Assembly: GCA_965370415.1 (NCBI GenBank)
Contig: CBDUTJ010000031.1
Coordinates: 1 to 34,242 of the forward strand
Reading direction: 5' to 3'
Source of the DNA: JACNIV01 sp965370415
Lineage (GTDB): Bacteria > Cloacimonadota > Cloacimonadia > Cloacimonadales > TCS61
DNA length: 34,242 bases
Shown: piece after piece, positions 33,232 through 34,242 of the stretch
Layout: every line of letters starts with the position of its first letter
Position numbering within the stretch: the first letter of the stretch is position 1
Made by a program: the position numbers and the translations under genes
The notes under the pieces: generated by a model
Told to the model about the DNA's origin: nothing
Databases searched by the model: none
Seen by the model: the letters and a program-made list of their open reading frames with translations, nothing else

Positions 33232-33927
33232 TTAATAATTTCTTGCTCCGAAAATAGCGCTTCCAATTCGGATTATATTGGCTCCTTCTTCTATGGCAAT
33301 TTCGAAATCATCGGTCATGCCCATGGAAAGGAATTTCATCTTCACACCGGGAATATTCTCCCGTTTAGTCTCCTCAAATAATCTGCGTAGAGTTTGAAAA
33401 CATTTTCGGATAATTGTTTCATCTGATGTGAACATACCAATTGTCATCAATCCTATTATTTGTAAATTTTCCAGTTTTGCAACTTCCCGAATAAAGGAGG
33501 TCGTATCATCAGGATCGATTCCGAATTTACTGATCTCAGCGGAAGTATTCACCTGAATCAAAATATCCTGTTTTTTTTGCAGCTCACCGAGATGTTCGTT
33601 CAGTTTCTGGGCAGTACTCAGTTTGTCTATGGAATGGATTAAAGCAGGTTCCAGCTTCATTAATTTCTTTATTTTGTTAGATTGCAAATGCCCTATAAAA
33701 TGGAATTCGCTGATCTTATCTTTAAGGAAGGGAATTTTCTCTTCAGCTTCCTGGATCCTGTTCTCTCCAATATATTCAATACCATGTGCCAGGGCTTCTT
33801 CTATGATTGACACAGGATGAGTTTTGGTAACAGCAAGTAATTTTATTTCAGATGGATCTCGCTTTACCTTTTCGGCTGTATTTACAATCCGTTTGTTCAA
33901 TTTTTCGATATTTTCTGCTATCGACAT
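33232..33927 (-). CDS. yggS: YggS-family PLP-binding homeostasis protein
   Basis: 231 aa, normal for the YggS/PLPBP family, which binds pyridoxal phosphate and maintains PLP and amino acid balance. The PLP lysine is in LLAVTKTHP (Lys35), with GENRIQEAE, HFIGHLQSNK, the late SMGMTDDFEIAI and RIGSAIFG motifs. It is cytoplasmic. AAGGA precedes ATG 33927. It is the first gene of the run with plsY-like and GNAT-like genes downstream. Confidence 0.95.
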   Translation of the reverse strand: MSIAENIEKLNKRIVNTAEKVKRDPSEIKLLAVTKTHPVSIIEEALAHGIEYIGENRIQEAEEKIPFLKDKISEFHFIGHLQSNKIKKLMKLEPALIHSIDKLSTAQKLNEHLGELQKKQDILIQVNTSAEISKFGIDPDDTTSFIREVAKLENLQIIGLMTIGMFTSDETIIRKCFQTLRRLFEETKRENIPGVKMKFLSMGMTDDFEIAIEEGANIIRIGSAIFGARNY

Positions 33928-34011
33928 TCCAGTCCTTTATTTCCGTCTATTAACATAAAAATTAAGGAAATTTTGTGTATCTATATGTCAAGCAATTAGT
34001 AGGAAAGCAAA

Positions 34012-34037
34012 AAAACCGCCCCTTGCGGAGCGGTTTT
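34012..34037 (-). terminator. Intrinsic terminator of the T9SS cargo gene
   Basis: AAAACCGC/GCGGTTTT stem, read on the minus strand into a run of seven Ts. It lies 23 nt after the stop of the gene at 34061. An alternative inner pairing CCGC/GCGG also exists. Confidence 0.82.
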
Positions 34038-34060
34038 ACATTCTATGTTCATTCTCAGAA

Positions 34061-34242
34061 TTATTTCATCAATATCATTTTCTTTACAGAGGAGTAGCCT
34101 TTAGAATCCATTTTGTAGAAGTAAATACCGCTGGCAACAGAACGGTTGTTGTTGTCTTTGCCATTCCAGGATGTAAAGTGAACGCCTTCCTGCAAGTTTT
34201 CGGAGATGAGAGTTTTTACCAGTTGTCCTCGTGTATTGTAAA
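34061..34242 (-). CDS. C-terminal end of a T9SS type A cargo protein (5' end outside window)
   Basis: The final frame on the minus strand reads YNTRGQLVKTLIS, then WNGKDNNNR, SVASGIYFYKM and the terminal KKMILMK before TAA (34063-34061). That is a full C-terminal half of a T9SS type A sorting domain, the same type as in four other genes here. The rest of the protein lies beyond the right edge of the window, so its function cannot be read. A strong terminator follows. Confidence 0.9.
   Translation of the reverse strand, partial: YNTRGQLVKTLISENLQEGVHFTSWNGKDNNNRSVASGIYFYKMDSKGYSSVKKMILMK

Overview
This window most likely comes from an AT-rich Gram-negative bacterium of the FCB superphylum, probably Cloacimonadota (Cloacimonetes) or a close relative. 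That placement is inference. The supporting signs are at least five proteins ending in a type IX secretion (T9SS) type A C-terminal sorting domain (YPNPFNP, then a strand-rich stretch with GIYFYR or GIYLYK, then KKMILLK), gingipain-type (C25) proteases, a PorV/PorQ-like outer membrane protein, and pilin-like proteins of a kind I associate with FCB genomes. No rRNA, CRISPR array, prophage or transposase is visible, and no gene-free stretch exceeds 300 bases.

Layout. (1) 1-426, minus: tRNA-Thr(UGU), tRNA-Tyr, tRNA-Gly, tRNA-Thr(GGU) and the first codons of tuf, the same order as the thrU-tyrU-glyT-thrT-tufB operon of E. coli. (2) 613-5235, minus: a tightly overlapped run of an M28 lipoprotein peptidase, a membrane ComEA-like DNA-binding protein, an acidic TPR-like protein, an unlisted 57-aa four-cysteine protein (2498-2671), rsmD and cysS. 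(3) 5344-8514: tRNA-Sec (minus) divergent from selB (plus), with selB overlapped by a T9SS-secreted protein. (4) 8545-8737: tRNA-Lys and tRNA-Glu with a terminator. (5) 8910-13113, plus: a compact five-gene run of HD phosphohydrolase-like protein, lipoprotein, PilT-like ATPase, HisKA_2 histidine kinase and a small pilin-like protein. This is the most novel-looking unit. (6) 13218-28007, minus: a secretion-rich region with two clan-CD cysteine proteases carrying T9SS tails, an HhH/beta-barrel protein with a PorV-like partner, an FG-GAP surface protein, two unknown envelope proteins, a second pilin-like paralogue, and an orphan MalK/UgpC-type ABC ATPase. (7) 28240-33927, minus: a BatA/von Willebrand A membrane protein, two tandem GNAT-like proteins, a divergent PlsY-like acyltransferase and a YggS-family PLP protein. 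(8) 34061-34242, minus: the C-terminal end of another T9SS cargo protein with a strong terminator.

How the genes may work together. The window mixes translation housekeeping (tRNAs, tuf, cysS, rsmD, selenocysteine decoding) with envelope and secretion functions. The T9SS tails imply that a type IX secretion machine is encoded elsewhere. The two pilin-like paralogues, the PilT-like ATPase and the kinase suggest a small surface-filament or export system, but this rests on gene order and family resemblance only.
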